From Merluccius polli (taxonomy: Eukaryota; Chordata; Actinopteri; Gadiformes; Merlucciidae): a stretch of DNA of 64,000 nt. Shown here in pieces: positions 22,460-33,566 of this stretch. A program made the position numbers and the translations under genes. The stretch spans positions 1 to 64,000 of the forward strand of contig JAOPHQ010002559.1 of assembly GCA_030340625.1 (NCBI GenBank), in the 5' to 3' direction. The first letter of the stretch is position 1, and each line of letters opens with the position of its first letter. The notes under the pieces were generated by a model. The model did not search any database. It was given only the letters and a program-made list of their open reading frames with translations, and was not told where the DNA came from.

Positions 22460-22622
22460 TGTCATGTACGGTAGTTAAATGTGCCTGCGCACATACTGTG
22501 TAGTATACGTACGCGCCCACGGGAAGTGGAACGCACATGGAGAGATGCACTTGTTGTACTGAATGTACTGCTACCGTTGTTCCTAATAAAGTAGTTAACC
22601 GCCTCAGGAGTAATCCTTGACA
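22460..22622 (+). repeat. 3' LTR
   Basis: 163 bp, one base different from the 5' LTR, followed directly by the target duplication GTATT. A purine-rich segment and a 41-bp direct repeat (about 22357-22426) lie between pol and this LTR. Confidence 0.95.
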
Positions 22623-22725
22623 GTATTCATTCATGTTTTACAGAGGATTTAACCTGAACCAGGCTTTGCAACAATAATAATCACATCACATTCATGGGGG
22701 CATAGTATATACTAACTCCTAGCGT

Positions 22726-22730
<5 letters not shown>

Positions 22731-22762
<32 letters not shown>
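22731..22762. repeat. (TG)n microsatellite
   Basis: Sixteen uninterrupted TG units, 110 bp right of the LTR element. Confidence 0.95.
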
Positions 22763-22766
<4 letters not shown>

Positions 22767-22945
22767 ATAAAGTTATTTTTCAATTGACATATTTTTTGTT
22801 TTTGTGTGAAAAAAGGGTGGGTGGTGGCAGTGGGGCTTATTGGGTGCTCAGCACCTCTAAAGCTCTGACCCTAGAATCGCCCCTGGCGATTATCATAGCT
22901 TTATAAAACATCAGCATCTCTCTGGCCTCGTGAGACCATCTAGAT

Positions 22946-23978
22946 CAGGGGTCGGCAACCCAAAATGTTGAAAGAGCCATATTGGACCAAAAAAACAAAA
23001 AACAAATATGTCTGGAGCCGCAAAAAAATAAAAGCCTTATAGAAGCCTTATATTGAAGGCAACACATGCTGTATGTATCTATAGTAGCTATATTAGCCTA
23101 CTATAGAAATGACTAAGTTAACTACAAATACATAATGAGCCTTCATGATTAAATGTTTATTTTTCCTGCAGTGCATCCTGTAGCAGTGGTTCTCAACCGG
23201 TGGGGCGGGGCGCGGGTTCAAAAAGGAGGCGCGTATTTGCGCCGGACTGTCCGGTTTTTCAGCCCTGTCCGGCGTCCGGCGCAGCATCAAGCCGGGCGCG
23301 TATTTGTCCTCCTTTTTGAGAGCGCAATATAGTAACACACCGCGCCCCCCCCCCCCGCCGGTCGTAGGTCCGCGGTGTAACTATTGCGCGCACCACCACC
23401 CCCGCCGTCGGCCGGAGTGTTACAATCGCGCGCGCCCCCCCTTCGTCGGCGTAGGTCCGCGGTGTGTTACAATTGCGCGCAGCCCCCCCGTCGGTCGTAG
23501 GTCCGCGGTGTGTTACTATTGCGCGCGCCCCCCCCCCCCCGTCGGTCGTAGGTCCGCGGTGTGTTACTATTGCCCGGTCCAAGAAACATTGAATCCTCTG
23601 TTCTCCTCAGTTATTTTTCTCTTTTTCCCTTTGGGATCCATGGCCCATCACACAGCCGCCGGTTTGTTTACAACAGCCACCTGCCTGGCATCCCGCCTTA
23701 CTGATAGAAACGTGTGTCGCAGCCGGCTATGACGTAAATCTTCGTTGACAGAAATGTTGAAATTTAATATTTATTCTACACATTTTTACAGCATTGAAAA
23801 ACGTTAATAATGTTTGTGTCATGTTTGTTTTCCTACAGAAACCATATTAAAACAAAAAATATATTTCTCTCCCCCATCTTTTTCCATTTTCAAACATTTT
23901 TGAAAAAGCTTCAGGGAGCCACTAGGGCTGCGCTAAAGAGCCGCATGCGGCTCCAGAGCCGCGGGTTGCCGACCCCTG
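22946..23978. mobile_element. Non-autonomous hAT element, 1,033 bp
   Basis: Begins CAGGGGTCGGCAACCC and ends GGGTTGCCGACCCCTG, a 16-bp perfect terminal inverted repeat. The flanks carry the 8-bp duplication ATCTAGAT (22938-22945, 23979-23986). Sub-terminal AGCCGCATGCGGCTCCAGAG near the right end is typical of this fish hAT family. It contains CAGTGGTTCTCAACCGG near 23180, the start of another hAT family with no matching right end, and a C-rich minisatellite at 23322-23575. Confidence 0.9.
23322..23575. repeat. C-rich minisatellite, same unit as 15345-15527
   Basis: About five units of GTGTGTTACTATTGCGCGCG separated by C runs and GTCGGTCGTAGGTCCGC. The first unit (23322-23343) is inverted, reading GCGCAATATAGTAACACACC, so the array begins head to head. 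Confidence 0.85.
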
Positions 23979-24014
23979 ATCTAGATATTCAAGTGTGCGT
24001 TCATACAGTCTGGC

Positions 24015-24041
24015 CTCGCGAGATCATCCCGGTCTCGCGAG
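24015..24041. promoter_or_regulatory. Paired CTCGCGAGA promoter motifs
   Basis: CTCGCGAGA (24015-24023) and TCTCGCGAG (24033-24041) match the TCTCGCGAGA element bound by BANP and, when methylated, ZBTB33 in CpG-rich vertebrate promoters. A CACGTG E-box follows at about 24078. They lie about 200 bp upstream of the likely spsb1 first exon. Confidence 0.5.
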
Positions 24042-24179
24042 GCTACCTAATCTAGCAGCAGCTGGGAGCTATTTTACCACGTGACGCGGGAGACGCTCGA
24101 GCAGCCATCGTTAATTTCGCCCAATTCATCTTCAACCTAAAATGGTGTTATTAGGTAAGCCTGTGGGGCTACGGTGAAG

Positions 24180-24271
24180 AGGTGAACCACCATGGTGTCA
24201 GGTTGAACCCGTGAATCCGGAGCTGTGCACCTCGTCTCGCTCGCCGCCCCACCGTTTAAGCAGTGACAAGG
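24180..24271 (+). other. spsb1: Candidate spsb1 5' UTR exon
   Basis: CpG-rich sequence ends at a strong splice donor (CAAGG then GTAAGTG, donor at 24272). Because the spsb1 ATG lies inside an exon that starts at a splice acceptor (27173), an upstream non-coding exon must exist; this is the best candidate I see. The left boundary is a guess. Confidence 0.45.
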
Positions 24272-24344
24272 GTAAGTGAATGGTTCGCCTTTTGCTTCCT
24301 TTCGCCGTTTGTTTGTTTCCTTTTTCGGCCGTGAACAAGGACCG

Positions 24345-24402
24345 ACGACAGGAGAATATCGCAAAGCAAACGGGCTTCCGCTTTGCGACATTCTCCTGTC
24401 GT
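24345..24402. repeat. 23-bp hairpin in probable spsb1 intron 1
   Basis: Arms 24345-24367 and 24380-24402 (ACGACAGGAGAAT... and ...ATTCTCCTGTCGT) pair over 23 bp with one mismatch and a 12-base loop. Confidence 0.85.
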
Positions 24403-27172
24403 TTTATAGCAACGCGAATCCCTCTTTGAAAATTGAAAAGGTTGTGTTTTTCTACTGTTGACTTGTCACACCGTTGAACACACAAGTGTTTATGCGGCGG
24501 CGGCGTAGTGCTGGATGTGTGCCTCGCTTCCTGTGAACCAAACCGGCCAAACACACACCGTGTTTCACACACTGTCTGGTGTTAACATAACGCTGCTCTG
24601 TTCCCATGGTCGCACCTTGACCCGGAGACATCCTCAGACCTGCGACTGGACGAGGACCACACAGTATGCGGCTTATCTCCGCTAGCCGATAGGCGCTACG
24701 TGGGCCTTGCGTTAGAGAGACATTAATGCAGTAGTAGTCCATGTACTACTGTGACTCATTGTGTTTGTTCCGATGTAGGCCCAATACCTGCTCTCACCTG
24801 GCCTTGTTGCCGATTCATACGTTCAGGTACCTTGTCTAATATGTTGTCTAACGATGTTGCTTCTACGCTAACTCATTCTTAACATCAATATTTCTGCATT
24901 ATATTATGACCTTGTGTTGCGTATTTCCTCCCATTTCTTCCTTTATGACTGCATGAGCGCAACAGGTCATAAACAGTTAAGATCAGAGAGACCGATACAA
25001 ATTGTACTTAAAAAAGTTTCCAAGTGTTTCCTTGGCTCTGCAATCCCACCTTTTTGCATTCAAATGAGGTTTCAAACACGGGGGGCCACAAACATGGAGT
25101 AGTCCTATATACAGGACGCCAGCTTAATCGCATCTTTTCAAAACTTTAAGAACGCAAACTTGAGAACAAACTCTTAGTGGCTGCATTATGCTTTCTAATG
25201 CTCTGCCACATTGAGTAGATGAGGGTGACCGCTTGGCACAAAGTATGCTTAAATTAACATAGTGCACTTCTCCAGCAGGCCGGACAGACCTTCAAAAAAG
25301 ACATTTATGTTCAGCTGCTGGCCACCCGCTGTTTGATTTTTCTCTCCTCCTGGTTTGCCATCGCTGGAGGGACATGACCTATTTAAATGGTTGTTTACTT
25401 GCATTAGAGAAAGAGCCAAAACACTTCTCAATGAACTCTTGTCTACAATTCAATTAGTGTCCCTCAGCAGCCTGGTTCTGAGAGGGCCACTCTTATATCT
25501 AGGCCTGTGTACAGCCTAGATACATGTGGTGACCTCATCCAGGGTTGTTGCTTGTCACATCTGCAATGACAGCAGGGCTTGTTGGGGACTTCTCACACAC
25601 ACATTATGAATTCAGAGAACCTCTTTTACAGAAACCCCTAACAGCTGAATCAATGTTAAATTCCCCTTATAATGTTGTGGGTGCCAGTTAGTTCAGATGA
25701 AAGCGTGCACTGTTGCATAAAGGTCAACTTCGTTTGACATGGTCTCTAAGGCTTCAACAAAACAAGTGTTGTGGTAATCGTGGTCTTTGATGTGGATATG
25801 TAACACCACAGTGCATTATTGTGAGATGAGGGCTGTCAAGCAACACACCAGGTTCTCATCAGCTGTGCGTTGTTTCTGCTGGCCTTGGTCACGTCTGCTT
25901 TAAAAACAACATTTAAAAAAAAAGCTGTGGTAAACACATCGCCGTCGGCAAAAGACAGTGCCGTGTTTATCTTTTTAAGCCAGACGTATTCCTGCTTTTT
26001 TGCTGTTGCGCTCTGGCCATATCATAGGAAATAGCTGGAGTTTTCCCCTTTTATTTACTATTTTTGGAAATTGCATGCTTTTCTTTTACAGATTCAGGAT
26101 TACTGTATGAACAGTGAAATATGTGTCAAACCGGTATGGTGCGTCTGAGTGCAGTAAAGTACGTTCAAGACTGGGATGTTATGTTCCTAAAAGTCTACAT
26201 TGATTTGCCTTTTTTTTTGTCATGCTATCAATACAATTTGCATGCAGGCATGTGCTTTGCTGTGACTTCTAATGACAAGGCCTCTTTAGTTAGTTCCTGG
26301 TATTGGTATTGTGAAGTGGTTTCCACTGATTTCAGAGCATAATTCACATGCAGAGTATTTTCCAGTTTAACGTTCGGTGGTTTTCTAATTACAAAGTGAG
26401 CTGATTTGTTATTAAAATTAAGATTTAAAAAATTTAGACAGGAGATGTAAAATTATTTTTTATCTAGCCTTGGTTTCTACTGTGTCAAATTAGTCAGAAC
26501 TCAATCTCGTTTTAGGCACTCCACATTTCCCAGAAGACTGCTTAATGCTGGAAGAACTGGAACAAAAGCCAGATGAGACATATGCGACAACCAGCTAATT
26601 GGCATTGCAGCTTACTTTTTCATTGAGTCATTGCCCCATGGTGCTGTGACGCATTTTATATACAAGGGGAATATAGTCTCTATAAGGCTGTTCCATACAA
26701 GATTCAGAGTAACGGAAGGGTTAAAAATGTGTTTCTAATATATGTTTTCAAGTTATTTCTGACATCTTCATTATCACTCATCTGTGTATTTGGACATTCT
26801 ATTTACATTGTCTGTCTTAGGGCCAGGATCACATGAGTTTAAAGCACTGGCCTTACTAAGACCATCTAAAAGCCCTACTGTTATCAGCTGTTTAATTAAT
26901 CAGCATTTGCTTTAGGGTTGAGCTAACTGAAATGCTAACACGAACATGCTTCGCAGCATGTACCAACTGGAGCATGATCTGACTAACTTACAAACTTCAG
27001 TAATCACTCCAGCCATCAGAAGGTATATTAAATAAGCCCCTGGTACAAACTGATTTAGTGGAAGTATTTGTTTTCAAACTATTAAGATCGTATATTGGTT
27101 TTGTGGAATAAAGGCTTGTCGGTTGGATCTAACCAAAAATGTTTTCTTTTTCTCTTTTCCAAATCTCTGCAG
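24403..27172. other. Probable spsb1 intron 1
   Basis: 2.8 kb without recognised exons or mobile elements. It runs up to the polypyrimidine tract and acceptor TCTCTGCAG at 27172. Unlike most of the window it looks like single-copy sequence. Confidence 0.5.
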
Positions 27173-27350
27173 GTGAGCTTCAGTCCCCGCCTGGCCTTGA
27201 CCTGCTGTTGCCTAGAGACGCCTGTACTGGTCTTGGTCTGGACCTGCACAGTGGAGGACACGGTCTGCAGCTGATCTGCTCTCCCCCCTTTGACCTGAGG
27301 AGGGGGAGACGGGCGGGGGGGGGAGAGTGCAGTCAGAACCCACTCAGAGC

Positions 27351-30300
27351 ATGGGGCAGAAAGTCCCCGGGGGCATCAAGAGCATCGACATGCGGGACCC
27401 AGCGTTCAGCCCCCTGAAGCTGGAGCTCCAGGCCCTGAACCACACCAAACCGTCCCGGCTGGACCTGCTGCTGGACATGCCGCCGTCGGACCCTGACATC
27501 CAGGCGCAGCACTCGTGGAACGACGAGGACCGCTCGCTCAACATTTTCGTCAAGGATGACAACAAGCTGGTGTTCCACCGGCATCCGGTGGCGCAGAGCA
27601 CAGACGCCATCCGGGCCCGTGTGGGCTACACACGCGGACTGCATGTCTGGGAGATCAGCTGGGCCATGCGTCAGCGTGGCACCCACGCCGTGGTGGGGGT
27701 GGCGACGGGTGAAGCCCCCCTCCACTCGGTGGGCTACACTGCCCTGGTGGGCAGCAACACTGAGTCATGGGGCTGGGATTTGTGCCGCAGCAAGCTCTAC
27801 CACGATGGGAAGAACCGGCCGGGCAAGACCTACCCCGCCTTCCTGGAGCCCGACGACACCTTCATCATACCGGACTCGTTGCTGGTCGTCTTGGACATGG
27901 ATGAGGGGACTCTGGGCTACGTTGTGGATGGACAATACCTAGGGGTGGCCTTCCGTGGACTCAAAGGCCGCAAGCTGTACCCCGTGGTGAGCGCCGTGTG
28001 GGGCCACTGTGAAATCAGGATCCGGTACATCAATGGGCTCGATCGTAAGTGAAAGTTGCATACATCTGATATATCGGTTTGGGTGATATATCGGCCGTTT
28101 TTTGACGACATCGGGATCAGCAGTTATGCAGCCGATGTGTCCCGAGTATAATCAACAAAAAAACATCTTATGCTTATTTATTCTGAATGTTTCATTTTGA
28201 ATGTTGTAATTGCTATTTACTAGAATTATCCAGTAGAGGGAGCTCTAATACAAGTGTAAATTGGAGCAGCTGACCTCGTGCCTCTTCCAATATTCTCCAC
28301 AGCAAGACTTGTCTGCACAGATTCGATTGCTGCAGAAAAGGTTTGTATATATTTATGTGCATTTTCACACAGATTACGTTTTACTCAACAATGAACATCT
28401 AAAAGTTTATATGACCAATATGTTTATCAATCATTATCAAGAGGGCTAACTAGCTAGCTAACATATTTGGTCAACTTTAGCAAGCTACCTAGGACGCAAG
28501 CCTTTATGAAGTGGCACTGAGCAGATAAGCACTGTAGGATCTACATTTCCAGAGGACATCGCTGTATTCTTAAATAAATAACCAGCTGAAATAAAATGGT
28601 GATTGAATGCATCACACATTTGGATTTTATCTGTGAAATTAGCTACTATATGATGTGTCATTGGCCAATGCGTTCTTGCAAGTGAGTCATCTAGTCACTC
28701 ATCGTAGCAATCTAACCAGACTAAGATAAAACGGATAACACCAACAGTTAGCGTGGGTAACCTGCACGAAAGCACTTTGTAGTTTTTATCACCACCAAAT
28801 TCTTTAGGCAGGGAACCTCACATGATACAATTTACTGAGACTAGATAAGAAATGATGGCAAATTGCTAAATATAATCGGTCATAAAAAATACATGTTTGA
28901 AACTGGAATTTCTTTCCTTTCTTTTGTATAGATGGTTGGAAAAAGGAGTAAAAGCAAGATGTGGTTATTTCACATGACATGATGGCCCAGCAATGCAAAA
29001 TCTATGCAGTGAAGATGAGCCAGGGTTCAAGAAAAACTTCCCAAAGAACCACCAGCAATTTGTGGGGACACCTGGAAAGCACACCATACAGAAGCCTTTG
29101 AAGAGACATATGAGGAAAAGGTTGTCCAGCAGAGCACCAAAGCAACATCAAGCCAGCCCACTTTGCAACAAGTCAAATGGTCAGCAGCTGATAAACGATC
29201 AAGCCTTTGATAGGCTTATCTTGTAAATGGTCGCCACAGAAGTCCAGCCATTTGGAACTGTGTTCAATGTTGGATTCCAGAAGTTGCTGCCAGCAGCAGA
29301 ACCCAGGTACACTTTAAAGAACAAAAAATGATACAGGACGGAGATGCATAATCAAGTGTACCAAAAAGTTGAGGAGAAAGTCATTGCAAAGGAAAACACA
29401 GGTGACATTTCATTAAAAATGGATTGCTGGTCTGGCTCCACTGAGTCCCTGATGAGGTTAACTGCTCGCTTCATTGACAATAATTGGGAAAGACTTAAGT
29501 GCTCCTAAATGTTACGGCAATGTCAGGTTCCCACACTGGAGATTACATTGGCCAAGCATTTGTGGAAATGCTGGATCAGCGTTTGCCACTGGTGGGGCGA
29601 ACATGATTAGAGACATGAGCCTCATGGACATCCCTTATCTGAGCTGCTGTGCACACCCTGCAGCTGGTAATCAAAGACACAAATAATTGTTGGGAACATT
29701 CTGGCAAAGCTGAAGTGGTGTGCCACACGTTAATCATTCAGTCCTCTCCAAGCAAGTCATCACACTATTCAAGCGCAAGTTGGTCTTCCTTTACACACCA
29801 TACTGCAAGCAGTACCAACCCAGTGGAATTTGTCCCTCCACATGCTCCAAAGGCTGTTGGAGCAAAAGTGTGAGCTCATTATTCAAGTGAGCATGGGCAT
29901 TTCACATGTCCAAGTGCTGAAGAGTAGGATATTGTCTCAAAGCTGGTTGAGTTTAAATCCATTTAAAGAAATCACCTTAGAAATGTGCGACGCAGAGGCC
30001 TCTGCTTTGAATCATTCCCAGACTGGCAGTGCTGAAGCGGCTGCTCCCGCCAGAGGGACCAAACACCAGGGGCATTCAGACCCTAAAGGAGTACCATGCT
30101 GCAGAGCCTGACACGGCAGTTTGCCAAAGTTGAAGAAACGCAAAGAAGTGGTGTTGGCGTGCTTCCTTGACCCACCCTACAAGGAGCGTCACTTATTAGC
30201 TGTGGTGCTGAGCTAAGCCAAAGAATGGCTCACAGAATAGTCCAAAAAGCTCACGGAACGCCAAAGCACACAGTCCAGAGGCAGAGACCTCTACAGAGTG

Positions 30301-32610
30301 AGGATACTCAAAAAGACAGTCACGGCATTAGAGGTTCAGTCAACTGGACGATCTTTATGCCAGTGTACTATGTACACTGAGCCAGCTACAACCAAGGGCA
30401 TCTGTGAGGAGGTCAGAGTCCTACCTCAGAGCATGTCATTGACGGAAATGACAACCCCCTTGAATGATGGAGAGAACAGTGCTAAAAAGCACCGTCACAG
30501 ATGGCCAGGTGATGCCTCTCTGCACCACCCTCATAATATCTTCTACATTTTTTAAAGTTCTTTGTGTTCATTTTTGTTGTATGTTTGTTAAATGTTTTCA
30601 AATATAGAAACTAATAAAAATGTTCAAATTGATTTAAAAAGGTTGCACTTTTTGACTATCAGTTGAACCATTGCTAATACGTTGGCTACTTTAAGTATCC
30701 ACCAATAATCCAACCCACCAAAATGCCTAATGGTAGCACCAGCCCTCACTCGCCGTGAGGAATAATAAGGAAGTACCCGGTAACTCGTGATCACGAAGAG
30801 TTTGTATTTAATTTTAACATGTCTAATTCAATGCACTGATTAAAGTACCAACAAAGAAATACAAATAAAGTGAAATTAATCTGAACAATATGTAGTAATG
30901 TGTACAATATGATGACTGAAATAGTGCATAGAGAAAAGTACTAGTCCTTGCCCGGTTAAACGGCAGTCTTACAGTAATGGCACAGTTTGATAAAGCTCCA
31001 GAAAACCACCACGAGTTAACACGGATAGGTTTGCTAGCATTGTTGTACTTGACAGCAACACCAGCCGTACATAACATAAACATGATACCTTCTGCAGTTC
31101 AGACACAGGTACGCCATTGGTAATGTGAGAAAATAGGCACTTTTTCAATACTTCAAAAGACATGTCATGTTGTGGGCTACAACTAAATTAGCCAACTGCA
31201 TGACATATTGTTGAACGTTGTTGTTTCAGAGCTGCTTTTTTAAAAAACTTTTTTTTTCAATGCTTTTAATTCTGGAACAGAACACGGACATTCCGGTCTC
31301 GTTGCTTGGAAGTGCAGTTGATTTATAGATCAGTTGCTGAGTTGCACTTGACCAGTTGGTTATAGAGCAGTCATGAGATGCATTTTGGAAGGTAGAAACT
31401 AGAAATACCCTAATTCCTACAAAACTTTAATGAATCGGCTATTCGTAACATTTAAATTGATTTTTTTTTTTTTTTGCATATGGATCGGATGGTTTTCATA
31501 ATGAAACATTCAAATCAGGGCCCGATGCGCATTGGTAAATTGTTATACCCCTAGGCGTTATCAACGTGTGTTCATGAGTGCACTACCTGCGAGCTAACGA
31601 GAGAACCAACATTGCGAGTGCACCAGGGACTCTCGTGAATGTATTGGGAGGCTCTCCTCTCTAGTGCACCTTGTTTGGTTCACTGTTTGTTCGCCAGCAG
31701 CGCCCTACATTCACGCCAGCGCCTTGGCTGCACAATGTTTGGGGGTGGAGACTGAGCAAATGGCGCTGCCGTTTGCTCCAGGCACGTTTTAAAGTCGGAA
31801 AATAATCAATAATCAGGATTCAGATTTTTTTTTAACATGGTTTTCCCCACATAAAAAGTTTAGAAAAAACTCTAAAATGGGGCTGGAAGCACATCTACTC
31901 TTCTCCCTCATTGGAAACATCGACGAGATTCAGCCATACATGTTTGAGCCTCAGTCAGACTCGGATGAGGAGTCTGGAGTCTCTCTCAATCGGCGATATT
32001 GTTACACTGTGTTCACATTGTCATTACGTAATTATATACAAGAGGTCTAATCAAAGAGTGAGCGCAAGAGTTAGCGTTAACGCTCTGATGCTCACTGCGT
32101 GCGCTGGAGGTCCCAGGTTTCTTTGCCAGCATTTGCATATTTGACAGCGATTACGCCTCTCTAGTGACAGTGCTATAGTCAGTTTAGTCAAGCTCAGACA
32201 TTTTAGTGGACATAAACATAAGAAAAATACCTTTTTGAGTGGAGGGGATCTTTAAACTCTTTCCCACTACCCCAATGGGAGCCTCAATGTGTTTAATCGG
32301 AGTGCCCCTTGAAGCACAACTCTAGATGAGATTGTGAATATTTCCAGTACAGGTGGCCTTCTTACTTGCATTTACATTAACTCGAAGCTTATCAGAAACT
32401 CATCGATTACATGATAATATAATTTGCCAGGGTGGGGATGTAACTGAAGCTAACCTGTGTCCTCCTTCCTGTCTGCTTCCAGCGGAACCTCTCCCTCTGA
32501 TGGACCTGTGCAGGTGCTCCGTCAGGGTGGCGCTAGGCAGGGATCGCCTGAGTGAGATCCAGGGCTTACCACTCCCAGCGTCCCTCAAAAACTACCTTCT
32601 CTACCAATGA
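27351..32610 (+). CDS. spsb1: SPRY domain and SOCS box protein 1
   Basis: Coding exons are 27351-28044 and 32483-32610 (phase 1 join, GATC then CGGAA), giving 273 residues, the length of human SPSB1. The exon with the ATG starts at 27173; no upstream ATG lies in that leader and the start context is good. Residues about 33-230 are the SPRY domain, including HPVAQSTDAIRARVGYTRGL, RQRGTHAVVGVAT and WGHCEIRIRYINGLD. The last 40 residues (LPLMDLCRCSVRVALGRDRL ... LPLPASLKNYLLYQ) are the SOCS box that recruits Elongin B/C and Cullin-5. The family brings substrates such as Par-4, iNOS and TGF-beta receptor II to that ubiquitin ligase. SPSB4 is the close alternative; adjacency to slc25a33 favours SPSB1. 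The 4.4-kb coding intron contains a dead hAT transposase. Confidence 0.93.
28930..30200 (+). pseudogene. Degenerate hAT transposase in spsb1 intron
   Basis: Broken frames on the + strand reproduce hAT transposase blocks in order. A MDCWSG-ESLMRLTA region is near 29420, DIPYLSCCAH near 29625, LQLVIKDT near 29660, LHMLQRLLEQK near 29838, and LDPPYKERHLLAVV near 30165, corresponding to the family's LDPRxK block. Many stops and shifts show it is inactive. A BED finger is not clearly visible, and I could not find the terminal repeats. Confidence 0.6.
31877..31995 (+). other. Possible transposon exon fragment (PYMFEP motif)
   Basis: An open stretch reads EIQPYMFEPQSDSDEESG. An acidic PYxFEP segment of this kind starts many repetitive fish proteins annotated as P2X7-like. 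There is nothing else to support it. The rest of 30560-32482 is spsb1 intron with no recognised feature. Confidence 0.25.
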
Positions 32611-33280
32611 CCAATGGCTGACGATGATCACACACACAATCGCACACACGCACCCACACTCCTCTTCCTTGCATCTCTCTGGGATCCCATTTGGTTTCAA
32701 ACTATTTTACCGAATTACTACAGATTTTCTATAATTGTCCTTGCGTTGTTTTTGTCCCCACCCAACAAAAATCAAACCTCAGTCAATAGCACTGCTTTTC
32801 ATGTTTGACTAGTGCTTAGGTGACTGGGCCTGCATTCCTGTTGGGCTTTCTACTCTACACTGTCTTCTTAAAAACACAAACGTGAGTATACTCTGATGTA
32901 GGACATCAGGACTCACTGAACACTATGCAGATGCTGGGTTCCCGGATGCCCATGCACACTCACCGTCAATAATGCACCTCCTTCAGTTGCGATTGGTGAT
33001 GTAGGATGACTCATTGGTACCTCTGCTGTAACCGCCAGACCTCTTAGGAATTATGAATTTCCCCCTTGGGTTTTTAAAAATAGATGCGTCGCACATTTTG
33101 TGTGCGAATGAGCTGATGTAAAAGGTTGAAATGAAATTGTAGATTTTGATTTGGAGGTGGGAGCAATGTGCTCTTATAGTGTCTGGCCACCTTGTGGCCA
33201 GACACTATACTATTTTTTTGCTTTTAGAAATTGTGCATTTTTAAATGAACTATAATAAATATTGCTCACAACTCAGAAAG
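32611..33280 (+). other. spsb1: spsb1 3' UTR with candidate poly(A) signal
   Basis: Sequence after the stop has no open frame of interest. AATAAA at 33254-33259 is the first canonical signal downstream, which would make the 3' UTR about 660 bp. Later sites near 34000 cannot be excluded. A perfect hairpin lies at 33175-33209. Confidence 0.4.
33175..33209. repeat. Perfect 16-bp hairpin in probable spsb1 3' UTR
   Basis: TATAGTGTCTGGCCAC, loop CTT, then its exact reverse complement. A T-run follows at about 33213. It lies 45 bases upstream of the candidate AATAAA. Confidence 0.85.
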
Positions 33281-33540
33281 GAGATGTTGATCAATTGACT
33301 TGGTATACAGTCTACAGTAGTGCTTTGGCTGCACCATTGTGTAGCTTTGTTGACCTCTGCTATGGTAAACTTCATTCAGGCTCCACAGCAATCACCCGAA
33401 GCCCAGATTCGCTCTCCTCTTTGCACTCTTCACTATCAGGTTTCTCTGCAATATGGAAGTGCCTGTATGTTTACCATTAGGGCATCAGACTGGGGCATGG
33501 GTGTCATGACCAGAAATCTTTGATTCTGTCACTGTGACTT

Positions 33541-33566
33541 TGTGTGTGTGTGTGTGTGTGTGTGTG
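33541..33566. repeat. (TG)n microsatellite
   Basis: Thirteen TG units. Confidence 0.95.

Larger units (their letters stand above)
18090..22622 (+). mobile_element. Young Ty3-type LTR retrotransposon, 4.5 kb
   Basis: Two 163-bp direct LTRs (18090-18252, 22460-22622), starting TGTCA and ending TGACA, differ at one position. The flanks carry GTATT on both sides (18085-18089, 22623-22627), a 5-bp target duplication. Gag, protease, RT, RNase H and integrase occur in Ty3 order on the + strand, with gag and pol in one register. The gag sequence and the integrase C-terminus (TRSGRVCKPVNRLDL) suggest a Mag-like lineage, but that is from memory. The only break is a 21-bp telomeric insert at 19000-19020 that puts three stops between gag and pol. 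Confidence 0.95.

Noticed and set aside
27333..27725. Open frames antisense to, and in another register of, the spsb1 SPRY exon
   Set aside because: Shadows of a GC-rich conserved coding exon; no family match.
28070..28140. Transposon terminus with TGATATATCGG units just after spsb1 exon 2
   Set aside because: Suggestive of a hAT sub-terminal repeat, but no partner end could be located in the intron.
27351..32610. Assignment as spsb4
   Set aside because: Several residues are shared with SPSB4, but MGQKVPGGIKSIDMRDP, the LPLPASLKNYLLYQ end and the adjoining slc25a33 favour spsb1.
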